NCBI RefSeq assembly: GCF_000235605.1
Contig: NC_016584.1
Coordinates: forward strand, 2,158,001 to 2,222,000
Origin: Desulfosporosinus orientis DSM 765
GTDB lineage: Bacteria > Bacillota > Desulfitobacteriia > Desulfitobacteriales > Desulfitobacteriaceae
Length of the DNA: 64,000 bases
Direction: 5' to 3'
Shown: in pieces, positions 33,797 to 42,587 of the stretch
Numbering within the stretch: position 1 is the first letter of the stretch
Layout of the letters: every line of letters begins with the position of its first letter
Position numbers and translations under genes: made by a program
Notes under the pieces: model-generated
The model's input: the letters and a program-made list of their open reading frames with translations, nothing else
Databases searched by the model: none
Told to the model about the DNA's origin: nothing

Positions 33797-35973
33797 GTGA
33801 GGAAAGGAGACCCCAAGGACCCGGTCCCAGACATGGAGGAGGCGGGGGATTTGGCGGGGGTTTTGGAGCCCCGGTCCAAAAAGCTAAGAATTTCAAAGGA
33901 AGTTTAAAACGGCTGATCCGCTATTTAAAGCCGCATAAGATAAACTTGATTATTGTTGTTATATTTGCCGTTGCCAGCACTATTTTTACCATAGTTGCTC
34001 CCAAAGTGGCTGCTAAGGCCATGAATAAGCTGCAAGACGGTTATATGGCTAAGATGATGATTCAGCAAATGACTGCTGTACAGAATCAAGTGGTTCAGCA
34101 AATCAACGAGCAAATGAAACTAATGCAAAATCAGTCCTTGGCCGGCGGAAAAACCCCACAGATACCTACCGACGCTGAAACTCTTAATGCTTTGCAAGAG
34201 TTTATGAAGCTGCCCATGTTGAGTACGGTAACGGACCCCAATCAGAAAGCTGATATCATCCAAAAAATGTTGGCTTTAAGTCAAAAAATGCCTGCAAGCT
34301 CTCAAACGGGGAAAGGAACCATAACATTAACCCAGGATCAGATTAACGGAGTTATTCGGGCTATCCGTGAAACCAATGGAAAGTATGATTTTGACTACAT
34401 TGGCATGATTGTCTTGATTCTATTAGGAATGTATTTCATCAGTGCGGTCTTTAGTTTGATTATGGGTCTGGTTATGTCAGGTGTATCTCAAAGAACAGTT
34501 AGGGATATGCGCAGGCAGGTTGATCTTAAGCTAAGCAAATTGCCGTTAAAATATTTTGATAAACATCCCCACGGCGATATTTTAAGCCGTGTAACCAATG
34601 ATATTGATACCATCGCAACCACTTTGCAGCAAAGTTTAACCCAAGTCATTACCTCAATCTTTACAATTATTGGCTATATAATCATGATGCTGACCATTAG
34701 CCCTGTTCTAACTCTCATAGTCTTTGTGACCCTACCTCTCTATATTATTTCCACGACTGCGATCGCCAAAAAATCTCAGAAATACTTTGCTGCTCAGCAG
34801 AAAGAATTGGGCCAACTCAGCGGTCATGTTGAAGAAATGTATACAGGGCATAAAATTGTCAAAGTCTTTGGCAGGGAAAAAGATTCTATAGAAACATTTG
34901 AGCGGATCAATGAACGTTTAAACACTGCCGGCTGGAAAGCGCAATTCATTTCCGGTATTATGTTTCCGCTGATGAATTTTATCAGCAATCTGGGGTATGT
35001 AGGTATCAGTATTGTCGGCGGAATATGGATCACCCGGAACTTACTTGGTTTAGGAGATATTTTAGCCTTTATTCAATATTCCAGGTCATTTACCATGCCC
35101 ATTACGCAAACGGCCAATATTGCCAATGTCATACAATCCACAGTAGCCTGTGCGGAACGTGTCTTCGAAATTCTTGATGAAGAAGAAGAAATTCCTGACA
35201 AAGCCAATGCCCAAGTTATGGACATGCCCAAAGGCCGGGTTAGTTTTGAGCACGTGGCATTCAGCTATGAAAAAGATGAACCATTAATAGAAGATATGAA
35301 CTTAGAAGTTAAACCTGGTCATACCGTCGCCATTGTCGGACCCACCGGCGCGGGCAAGACCACTCTGGTTAACCTGCTCATGCGCTTTTATGAAATTGAT
35401 GAGGGCGCTATCAGAATCGATGGAGTTGATATTAGGGATATCAGACGAAGTGAATTAAGACAAATGTTTGGCATGGTACTCCAGGATACCTGGCTGTTTA
35501 ACGGTACAATTAAAGATAATATTGCTTATGGGAAACAAGGAGCCACCATGGAGGACATCGTACAGGCGGCGGAGGCGGCTCACGCCGATCATTTTATCAG
35601 AACGTTGCCGGATGGGTACGATACGATTCTCAATGAAGAGGCGACCAATATCTCTCAGGGTCAAAAACAGCTGCTGACTATAGCCCGGGCCATTCTGGCA
35701 GATCCGACAATCCTGATTCTTGACGAAGCCACCAGTAGTGTGGATACAAGAACGGAAGTATTGATCCAAAAGGCCATGAACAATCTCATGCAAGACCGAA
35801 CGAATTTTGTCATAGCCCACAGGCTGTCAACAATTCGTGACTCAGAACTGATCCTGGTGATGAACCAAGGCAAAATTGTCGAGATGGGCAACCATCAAGA
35901 ACTCCTTGCGAAAGGCGGTTTTTATGCAGATCTTTATTACAGCCAGTTTTCAGAACAAAGTTTGGGAGCGTAA
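33793..35973 (+). CDS. Heterodimeric ABC exporter, catalytic subunit with large loop insertion
   Basis: A 726-aa half-transporter. A Gly-rich N-terminus (PGPRHGGGGGFGGGFG) precedes the first helix. About 130 residues rich in Gln and Met (roughly 80-205) are inserted between helices 1 and 2, probably outside the cell. The ATPase has Walker A GPTGAGKTT, Walker B ILILDEATSSVD with the catalytic Glu, but a changed signature (NISQGQKQL). Together with its partner this gives one competent and one degenerate ATP site. Confidence 0.87.
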   Translation: MSEERRPQGPGPRHGGGGGFGGGFGAPVQKAKNFKGSLKRLIRYLKPHKINLIIVVIFAVASTIFTIVAPKVAAKAMNKLQDGYMAKMMIQQMTAVQNQVVQQINEQMKLMQNQSLAGGKTPQIPTDAETLNALQEFMKLPMLSTVTDPNQKADIIQKMLALSQKMPASSQTGKGTITLTQDQINGVIRAIRETNGKYDFDYIGMIVLILLGMYFISAVFSLIMGLVMSGVSQRTVRDMRRQVDLKLSKLPLKYFDKHPHGDILSRVTNDIDTIATTLQQSLTQVITSIFTIIGYIIMMLTISPVLTLIVFVTLPLYIISTTAIAKKSQKYFAAQQKELGQLSGHVEEMYTGHKIVKVFGREKDSIETFERINERLNTAGWKAQFISGIMFPLMNFISNLGYVGISIVGGIWITRNLLGLGDILAFIQYSRSFTMPITQTANIANVIQSTVACAERVFEILDEEEEIPDKANAQVMDMPKGRVSFEHVAFSYEKDEPLIEDMNLEVKPGHTVAIVGPTGAGKTTLVNLLMRFYEIDEGAIRIDGVDIRDIRRSELRQMFGMVLQDTWLFNGTIKDNIAYGKQGATMEDIVQAAEAAHADHFIRTLPDGYDTILNEEATNISQGQKQLLTIARAILADPTILILDEATSSVDTRTEVLIQKAMNNLMQDRTNFVIAHRLSTIRDSELILVMNQGKIVEMGNHQELLAKGGFYADLYYSQFSEQSLGA

Positions 35974-36062
35974 GCAGTTGGCTGCGCTCCCATTTGGCGC
36001 AGCGTCAGGGGGTGCTGTTTAATTAATATTATCTAAATTATAAATTTTAAGAAAATTTAATA

Positions 36063-36090
36063 TTGACATACTAGTCGATAATGATAGAAT
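36063..36090 (+). promoter_or_regulatory. Promoter of the corrinoid methyltransferase operon
   Basis: TTGACA (36063-36068) and TAGAAT (36085-36090) with 16 bp spacing, about 80 bp before the first corrinoid protein gene. Confidence 0.7.
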
Positions 36091-36108
36091 ATAGGAAACA
36101 GGCTAATG

Positions 36109-36134
36109 CATATACTTGTATATACAGGTATATG
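36109..36134. promoter_or_regulatory. 26-bp near-perfect palindrome, candidate GntR operator
   Basis: CATATACTTGTATATACAGG plus TATATG is palindromic at 24 of 26 positions. Its core TTGTATATACAG resembles TreR/HutC-type GntR operators. It lies just downstream of the -10 box, where a bound repressor would block transcription, and a HutC-type GntR regulator is encoded in the same operon. Confidence 0.65.
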
Positions 36135-36166
36135 TAACCGACAAAATCATAAAGGAGAGAATGAGT

Positions 36167-36805
36167 ATGCTAGATTTAGAGGTGTTGACACGAGCTATCG
36201 GAGATCTTGATGAGGGACAGGTGGTAAAGCTATTAGAAGAGTTTGTTGCCTCCAACCCGAGTATTAATGAAGCAAACCAGGTAGTAGGGGCATGTCAGCG
36301 AGGAATGAGCATCGTAGGGGATTTTTATGAAAAGAAAGAGTACTATGTCGGTGACCTTATTTTTGCTGGTGAACTCCTAAATCAAGCAATTACGATTTTG
36401 AAACCGGTTATTGGCGGGGAAAATACCAGTAAGATAGGCAGTATCGTTGTCGGAACTGTTCAAGGGGATATGCACGATATCGGCAAAAATATTTTTGCCA
36501 GTATGGTCGGAGCGGCAGGTTTTGAAGTTTATGATCTTGGCATTGATGTACCTCCCGCTGCCTTTGTCGAAAAGGTTAAAGAGGTTAAGCCTTTGATTTT
36601 AGGAATGAGCGGTGTGCTCACCTTAGCCATAGATTCCATGAAAGCAACGGTTGAAGCTTTAAACCATGAGGGTATAAGAGACCAGGTAAAAGTCATCATT
36701 GGCGGAAATCCTGTTACAGAGGAGGCCTGCAAACAGATTGGGGCGGATACGTTTACAACCAATGCTGCTGAAGGTGTAAAAATTTGTCAAGGGTGGGTGA
36801 AATAA
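36167..36805 (+). CDS. Methyl-accepting corrinoid protein (MtaC/OdmA-like), copy 1
   Basis: A 212-aa cobalamin carrier. An N-terminal four-helix cap domain is followed by the B12-binding fold with DMHDIGKN (the DxHxxG motif giving the lower axial His) and later GGNPVT. It shuttles a methyl group between the two methyltransferases encoded downstream. The ATG at 36167 is best spaced from AAAGGAG. The gene ends 1 bp before the next. Confidence 0.88.
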   Translation: MLDLEVLTRAIGDLDEGQVVKLLEEFVASNPSINEANQVVGACQRGMSIVGDFYEKKEYYVGDLIFAGELLNQAITILKPVIGGENTSKIGSIVVGTVQGDMHDIGKNIFASMVGAAGFEVYDLGIDVPPAAFVEKVKEVKPLILGMSGVLTLAIDSMKATVEALNHEGIRDQVKVIIGGNPVTEEACKQIGADTFTTNAAEGVKICQGWVK

Positions 36806-36806
36806 G

Positions 36807-37961
36807 ATGTCCGAGATCAAGTCATTATCTGAGGAAAGAACACAACTATTTATCGATTTAATGGATGGTAAAATTCCTAAGCGAGTTCCTGTTGTTGGGG
36901 GTTTTACTCATGAATTTGCCATACAATATGCAGGCAAGGATTTAAAAGAGGTTCAGTGGGATACAACGGATTTAGAAGCTAGTTTCGAAAAAGTATGTAA
37001 GGATTTTTATTCTGATCTATTACCGGTTTCTGCCTTTCGCATGCCTTCTTTTTACCAAATCCTCGGTTCCAGAAATTTTGTCATGGGCTCTAACGGCTTT
37101 TTGCAGCACCCTGAAGTCGAAGGGCTGCGCTTAGAGGATTATGACGACTTCATTGCCTCACCCTATAACTGTATCGTAGAAAAGGTTTTGCCAAATTTAT
37201 ACTCGGAACTTAATTCTGATCCCGTAACTAGGTCCCTCGTCATGGCTAAGGCTTTCAAAGCTTATACGGACGAAAACAACAATCTGTTTAGAATCTATGG
37301 AAATCTAATCAATAAGTGCAGCTATGGTACGGTTACCTTTTATGCAGCTTTCTGCGAAGCACCTTTTGATATTTTGACAGATCAATTGAGAGGCTTTAAA
37401 AATATTTCCCTAGATGTTAGAAGAATTCCTGATAAGGTAGAAGCTGCTGTTAATGCGGTTACTCCTTTGATGATCAGAATGGGGGCTCAGCGTTTTCCTA
37501 GTAAGTACAATGCAACCTTTATTCCTTTACACATGGCGCCTTATCTCAGGGACAAGGATTTTCAGCGTTTCTATTGGCCGGGCTTTAAAAAGCTTGTTGA
37601 AGGTTTGGCGGCAAACGGACTTCGCTCAAATCTTTTTGTTGAACAAGACTGGATGAGGTATTTGGATTATTTAGAGGAGCTTCCGGCCGGAACGATTATG
37701 ACCTTTGAGTATGGTGATCCTAAGGTTGTTAAAGAAAAGCTGGGAGGTAAGCATATTATCAGCGGATTCTATCCTCTAACCCTCTTAAAAACCGGAACAA
37801 AACAAGAGTGTATTGACAAAGCGAAAGAGCTCATCGACATATTAGCACCCGGTGGCGGTTATTTCTTTGGTTTTGATAAAGCTATTATTACTTTAGACAG
37901 TGTCAATGTGGACAATACGAAGGCTGTTTTGGATTATGTTGCCAATAACGCTGCTTATTAA
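36807..37961 (+). CDS. Uroporphyrinogen-decarboxylase-like methyltransferase (MT I type)
   Basis: A 384-aa TIM-barrel protein of the UroD/MtaA/MtbA superfamily (KRVPVVGGFTHEF near the N-terminus, GGYFFGFD near the C-terminus). Between a corrinoid protein and an MtrH-like enzyme it most resembles the substrate-specific component of three-part O-demethylases such as OdmB, moving a methyl group from a donor to the corrinoid protein. The donor (methoxyaromatic, methylated amine, or other) cannot be read from the sequence. Confidence 0.8.
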   Translation: MSEIKSLSEERTQLFIDLMDGKIPKRVPVVGGFTHEFAIQYAGKDLKEVQWDTTDLEASFEKVCKDFYSDLLPVSAFRMPSFYQILGSRNFVMGSNGFLQHPEVEGLRLEDYDDFIASPYNCIVEKVLPNLYSELNSDPVTRSLVMAKAFKAYTDENNNLFRIYGNLINKCSYGTVTFYAAFCEAPFDILTDQLRGFKNISLDVRRIPDKVEAAVNAVTPLMIRMGAQRFPSKYNATFIPLHMAPYLRDKDFQRFYWPGFKKLVEGLAANGLRSNLFVEQDWMRYLDYLEELPAGTIMTFEYGDPKVVKEKLGGKHIISGFYPLTLLKTGTKQECIDKAKELIDILAPGGGYFFGFDKAIITLDSVNVDNTKAVLDYVANNAAY

Positions 37962-37976
37962 AGGGAGGGATTCTAG

Positions 37977-38120
37977 ATGAACACAAATTACTATAAAACT
38001 TGGGAAGAGTATCTTGCTGAACATCCGGAAATAGATGAAAAAGAGGCTCAGGTGATGGCTCCTAAAATGCAGTCCTATGAAGAAGAGTTGTTTGCCTTTG
38101 TTATGTTTCTCTGCGGATAA
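37977..38120 (+). CDS. Unknown 47-aa protein in the methyltransferase operon
   Basis: GGGAGGGA precedes an ATG that opens 47 codons of an acidic protein (MNTNYYKTWEEYLAEHPEID; ends FVMFLCG). No family recognised. Its place between the two methyltransferase genes suggests an accessory or subunit role. Confidence 0.6.
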   Translation: MNTNYYKTWEEYLAEHPEIDEKEAQVMAPKMQSYEEELFAFVMFLCG

Positions 38121-38198
38121 GAGAAATAAATAGGGAGGGAGCCAGAGGGCTCTCTCCCCATTTCAGACAACTTGACGCAACATGAAAGGAGCTTGGTT

Positions 38199-39005
38199 AT
38201 GATCATTATCGGAGAAAAAATTAACGGAACAATCCCTAGTGTAAAGGATGCTATTGCTGACAGGAATGAAGACTTTATTCGTAACCTTGCTATAATACAG
38301 ACAGAAGCGGGAGCTGATTATCTTGACGTGTGTGCCGGTACTGCTCCTGAAGTTGAAACAGAGACACTAACCTGGCTGATGAAGGTTGTTCAGGATACTG
38401 TTGATACACCTTTATGTATTGACAGTCCCAATACCCGGGTGATTAAGGAAGTCTTGAACCTTGCCAAACATCCCGGACTCATTAACTCTGTTTCTGCGGA
38501 GGGGGATAAATGTGAGATTATTTTTCCCTTGATTGAGGGTACTGACTGGCAGGTTATCGCCTTAACTTGTGATAACAAGGGTATTCCTTCAAATGTAGAG
38601 ACAAGAGTGGAAATTTGTAAACTATTGGTTGAAAAGGCTCAGGCCCATGGGATAACGCCGGATAGAATACACATTGATCCTCTGGTATTAGCTCTGTCGG
38701 CTGATAATAAATCCTTACTGAATTTCACCGAAACCTTAAAACAGGTAAAAGAATTATATCCTACTATTAAAGTCACTTCGGGATTAAGCAATATATCTTT
38801 TGGTATGCCATTACGGAAAGTGGTCAATCAAGGCTTTCTGACCATTGCGATGTATGCAGGCATGGATTCCGCAATTCTTGATCCATCCAACAGAGAGATG
38901 TTAGCAACGATTTTGGCGACGGAAGCCTTATTGGGCAGAGATCGATTATGCAGGAATTTCTCCAATGCTTTCCGAAAGAACAAGATTGGGCCTCTTAAAA
39001 GTTAA
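38199..39005 (+). CDS. MtrH/AcsE-like methyltransferase (MT II: methylcorrinoid to tetrahydrofolate)
   Basis: A 268-aa pterin-binding TIM-barrel enzyme. IIIGEKINGT at the N-terminus, DYLDVCAG, and PLCIDSPN are typical of methyltetrahydrofolate:corrinoid methyltransferases. It would pass the methyl group from the corrinoid protein to tetrahydrofolate, feeding the Wood-Ljungdahl pathway. The ATG at 38199 has AAAGGAG seven bases upstream, better than the earlier TTG at 38172. Confidence 0.86.
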   Translation: MIIIGEKINGTIPSVKDAIADRNEDFIRNLAIIQTEAGADYLDVCAGTAPEVETETLTWLMKVVQDTVDTPLCIDSPNTRVIKEVLNLAKHPGLINSVSAEGDKCEIIFPLIEGTDWQVIALTCDNKGIPSNVETRVEICKLLVEKAQAHGITPDRIHIDPLVLALSADNKSLLNFTETLKQVKELYPTIKVTSGLSNISFGMPLRKVVNQGFLTIAMYAGMDSAILDPSNREMLATILATEALLGRDRLCRNFSNAFRKNKIGPLKS

Positions 39006-39102
39006 AACATTCGTCTGAGAATTATGCCGCATTGACAAACATTTTTTAGGGCAATAAGATATTCATAACGATACCGCTGATACCTGTTTATTGGAGGGTG
39101 CA

Positions 39103-39783
39103 ATGAAGGACGTTTTCGAATCGAAAGAACTTCTGGTTAGTTGTGTGGAGCAACTGGAAGAAAAAAAGGTACTGGAGCTCGCTAAACAGGCTTTAGAGCA
39201 AGGAATGAATCCTTTAGCCTTGATTAATTTGATAATTGAAGGTATGAATCGGGTTGGGAAACGTTATGAAAATAAGGATTATTATATAGCGGATTTAATC
39301 ATGGCAGGTATTATCTTCCGAGAAGTGCTGGGGTTGAGTGCCATAACATCTTACTCCAGCAATCACTACAAAAATAAACGGGGCAAAGTTCTAATTGGTA
39401 CGGTAAAAGATGATATTCATGATATTGGCAAGGAAATTTTCAGGGCATTACTGGAGACCCATGGTTTTGAAGTTATTGATCTGGGCGTAGATGTCTCCGG
39501 AGAGACATTTGTACAAAAGGCAATAGAGTATCAGCCGCAAATTATCGGACTGAGCGGTGTTTTAACAAATACCTTGGATCAAATGAAGCAAGTTGTGGAT
39601 GAATTTACGAAAGCTGGTCTAAGAGATAAGGTCAAGATTATTGCAGGAGCAAATTATCTTAACCCTCATGGATGCCATTATATTGGTGCCGATGGTTTCG
39701 CAACGGAAGCATCGAAAGGTATAGAAATCTGTCTTGAGTGGACGACCAGTCACAACGGGATGGGAGAAATTTACAATGACTAA
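39103..39783 (+). CDS. Methyl-accepting corrinoid protein, copy 2
   Basis: A 226-aa paralogue of the first corrinoid protein with KDDIHDIGKE (DxHxxG) and GANYLNPHG in the B12 domain. Having two carriers in one operon suggests two substrates or separate partners for MT I and MT II. The ATG at 39103 follows GGAGGG. Its end overlaps the start of the regulator gene by 8 bp. Confidence 0.86.
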   Translation: MKDVFESKELLVSCVEQLEEKKVLELAKQALEQGMNPLALINLIIEGMNRVGKRYENKDYYIADLIMAGIIFREVLGLSAITSYSSNHYKNKRGKVLIGTVKDDIHDIGKEIFRALLETHGFEVIDLGVDVSGETFVQKAIEYQPQIIGLSGVLTNTLDQMKQVVDEFTKAGLRDKVKIIAGANYLNPHGCHYIGADGFATEASKGIEICLEWTTSHNGMGEIYND

Positions 39784-40474
39784 TCCCGTGTATATCCGGA
39801 TTGTTGAGGATATAAAACACAAAATTAATAATGGCAGTTTAAAACCTAGTGATGCGGTGCCTTCTGAGAATGCTCTCTGTAAAGAATACGGGGCCAGCCG
39901 GATGACGATTAGGAAAGGTCTTTCTGTTTTGGCGAAGGATGGGTATATTTATTCCATTCCGGGCAAGGGCAGTTTTGTAAGAATGCCTGAGCTTAATAAA
40001 TACACCATCTTTTATGATGAAATGAAGAATTCCATTAACACCGTGGATCAGTCACGATTGTTAGAAGTCACGATTATCATGCCTGACGAAAAACTAGCCG
40101 GTGAACTTCAAACAACCAGAAATAAGAATGTTGTTGTGATCCGCAGGCTCTTTTATACAGAAGGTAAACCCATAGCTTATGATATTAAATACCTGCTTTA
40201 TTCCAAAGGGATGCCTATTGTCGAAAAGGAAATAGAACAAGCTACTTTTCCCGAAATCATTTCCGGGAGTATGTCCGCATTTTCTCTCAAGAAGGAATTA
40301 ACCATCTATGCCCAGATTCCCGATAAGGAAATTAAGAACCATTTAAATATTTATGATGAATTGGCACTACTCGTGGTGGAACAAAAAATATACAACGAGG
40401 ACAATAAGCCCATGGGCTTATGTGTGACGTATTTTCGCGGAGATTATATTAAGCTGAAAGGAAACAGCGAATAG
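39776..40474 (+). CDS. GntR-family (HutC-type) transcriptional regulator
   Basis: A 232-aa repressor-type protein. The winged helix-turn-helix (PSENALCKEYGASRMTIRKG) is followed by a UTRA ligand domain (VVVIRRLFYTEGKPIAYDIK). It is translationally coupled to the second corrinoid gene. The palindrome at 36109-36134 is its likely operator. A terminator follows. Confidence 0.87.
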   Translation: MTNPVYIRIVEDIKHKINNGSLKPSDAVPSENALCKEYGASRMTIRKGLSVLAKDGYIYSIPGKGSFVRMPELNKYTIFYDEMKNSINTVDQSRLLEVTIIMPDEKLAGELQTTRNKNVVVIRRLFYTEGKPIAYDIKYLLYSKGMPIVEKEIEQATFPEIISGSMSAFSLKKELTIYAQIPDKEIKNHLNIYDELALLVVEQKIYNEDNKPMGLCVTYFRGDYIKLKGNSE

Positions 40475-40498
40475 AACTTTCAGAGCCTTGATAAATAT

Positions 40499-40530
40499 AA
40501 CTGCATCGATAATGATGCAGTTACTTTTTT
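40499..40530 (+). terminator. Rho-independent terminator
   Basis: AACTGCATC / GATGCAGTT with a 6-nt loop and T run, after the GntR gene. Confidence 0.9.
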
Positions 40531-40600
40531 CACCCATGATAAGGTTTGTGCACTATGGCGGCTTCGTTCTTTACCTAGGATATAGATGGGAGGAATTTTC

Positions 40601-42448
40601 TTGAAATACGTTAATATTATATTCCAACCTGGAAGTATCGGCATCCAGGTGGAAACAGGTACCACTATTATGAAAGCTATGAATCAGGCAGAACTAAGAG
40701 CGGATTTTCCCTGCGGGGGAGTGGGCAAATGCGGAAAGTGCCGTGTTAAAGTCTTGGCAGGCTCGGGAGAACTTACAGCAAGTGAAAAGGATCGACTTAC
40801 GATCCAGGAACAAGAGGAAGGAATTCGCCTGGCTTGTCTTGCTGAAATTCATGAGAATATGATTGTCGAACTATTAAGTCCCCAACAGTTACAACATCAT
40901 ATTCTCATGGATGCTTTAGACAGGCCCTTTTATCTTAACGCAAATGTCATAAAGCAATTTGTTGAAGTTAAGGAGCCTTCGCTTAGTAACCACAAGTCAG
41001 ACTGGCAGCGCCTGAAGGATGCACTTGCTATTTATGGCTATGCTGAACATCAATTACAGGTTTGTCTCCCCATATTACGTCAATTGCCTGAGACTATAAA
41101 ACAAGGGGAGGGCAAATTAACGGCGGTATTGCTAGGTTTAGAAGTAGTCGGGGTCGAAGCGGGGGATACCTCTGCAAACCTATGGGGGATGGCCTTCGAT
41201 ATTGGAACGACAACGATAGTAGGATACTTGATGGATTTAATCTCCGGAAAGGAACTTATAGCTGTATCCACCCTTAATCCCCAGGCTCAATATGGAGGGG
41301 ATGTCATATCTCGAATCACCTTTGCGGGAAACCGTGAAGGGATGGAGAGGCTCCATAGGGCTGTAACGGTTGCGGTTAACGGGCTCATCGGGGAAGCTGT
41401 CGAAAGGGTGGGCGGAAAGAGAGAAAATCTCTATGCAATCTCAATTGCTGCCAATACAACCATGCATCACCTTTTCTTAGGAGTAAATCCTCGCAGCATA
41501 GGAGTTTCACCCTACGTTTCAGCCTTTAACCAAGGGCTTGTGGTCAACGCTTTTGAATTAGGACTAGAAATCAATAGAGCAGGGCAGGTTTATGCTTTAC
41601 CAAACATTGCAGGCTTTGTAGGAGCTGATACAACGGCTGTGTTACTAGCCTCTGAACCGGAAAAACGTGACTATGTCACTCTCATTTTAGACATTGGAAC
41701 CAACGGAGAAATCGTCTTGGCTTCGAATAAAAAAATGGTTGCTTGCTCTGCTGCCGCAGGACCAGCCTTTGAAGGAGCCCAGATTACCAACGGCATGAGG
41801 GGGGCGATAGGGGCTATCGACCACATTTCCTTTGGGGAAAATATGGAGTTCAGCGTGATTGGAGGAGGAAAACCTGCAGGTATCTGTGGTTCAGCTCTCC
41901 TGGATGGAGTGGCTGGATTTGTGGAGTTGGGGATGATTAATAAACGGGGTAAATTTTTGGAACCGGATGAACTTACCAAGACTCATTCACTAAGATTTAA
42001 AGAGAGACTGATTGAATATGACGGAGCTTGGGCATTCCTGATTGCAGATGCCGTTGAAACCGTTCATGGCAGGCCAATTATGATTACTCAGAATGATATC
42101 CGTGAGCTTCAGTTAGCCAAAGGAGCTATTATGGCAGGTGTTAAGATTCTGATGGAGACCAGCGGCAGTCAGTTTGACGATGTTAAAGAAGTGTTGCTGG
42201 CTGGAGCCTTTGGGAATTACCTCAATCCTCACAGTGCTTGTGTTATAGGATTAATTCCTAAGGAGCTGGAAGGGAAAATAAGGATGATCGGCAATGCCGC
42301 CGGTACAGGGGCAAAGATAGCCTTACTTTCAGCAGATGAGTTTTCCAGAGCAGATAACCTGGCTGATTCAGTATCCTTCATTGAGCTGGGCAGTTACTCT
42401 AAATTTAATAGGATTTTTGCTGAAAATACCTACTTCCAGTTAGATTAA
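40601..42448 (+). CDS. Corrinoid-protein reductive activase (RamA/DUF4445 family)
   Basis: A 615-aa ATP-dependent activator that reduces inactive Co(II) corrinoid. The N-terminal [2Fe-2S] ferredoxin domain has CGGVGKCGKC and LAC; the remainder is an ASKHA ATPase-like domain (AFDIGTTTIVGYLMD, LDIGTNGEIVL, AGAFGNYLNP). It starts with TTG at 40601, six bases after GGGAGGA; the earlier ATG at 40586 overlaps the ribosome site. It follows the methyltransferase operon after a terminator and serves its corrinoid proteins. Confidence 0.88.
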   Translation: MKYVNIIFQPGSIGIQVETGTTIMKAMNQAELRADFPCGGVGKCGKCRVKVLAGSGELTASEKDRLTIQEQEEGIRLACLAEIHENMIVELLSPQQLQHHILMDALDRPFYLNANVIKQFVEVKEPSLSNHKSDWQRLKDALAIYGYAEHQLQVCLPILRQLPETIKQGEGKLTAVLLGLEVVGVEAGDTSANLWGMAFDIGTTTIVGYLMDLISGKELIAVSTLNPQAQYGGDVISRITFAGNREGMERLHRAVTVAVNGLIGEAVERVGGKRENLYAISIAANTTMHHLFLGVNPRSIGVSPYVSAFNQGLVVNAFELGLEINRAGQVYALPNIAGFVGADTTAVLLASEPEKRDYVTLILDIGTNGEIVLASNKKMVACSAAAGPAFEGAQITNGMRGAIGAIDHISFGENMEFSVIGGGKPAGICGSALLDGVAGFVELGMINKRGKFLEPDELTKTHSLRFKERLIEYDGAWAFLIADAVETVHGRPIMITQNDIRELQLAKGAIMAGVKILMETSGSQFDDVKEVLLAGAFGNYLNPHSACVIGLIPKELEGKIRMIGNAAGTGAKIALLSADEFSRADNLADSVSFIELGSYSKFNRIFAENTYFQLD

Positions 42449-42587
42449 CGACAGAGGAATTATTTACCGCTCAAGGCGCAAACTATGGCAGGAATTCAAG
42501 CTAAACATGTTGAAGCCTATATTGCTGGATATAGTTTCTGATGTATTAGCATACGTTCTAATTAAGAGAGTGTTTGGGGGAATTAGC

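Noticed and set aside
42507-42587. Longer N-terminus for the MFS transporter
   Set aside because: The extension has no ribosome site, while TTGGGGG stands correctly before ATG 42588.
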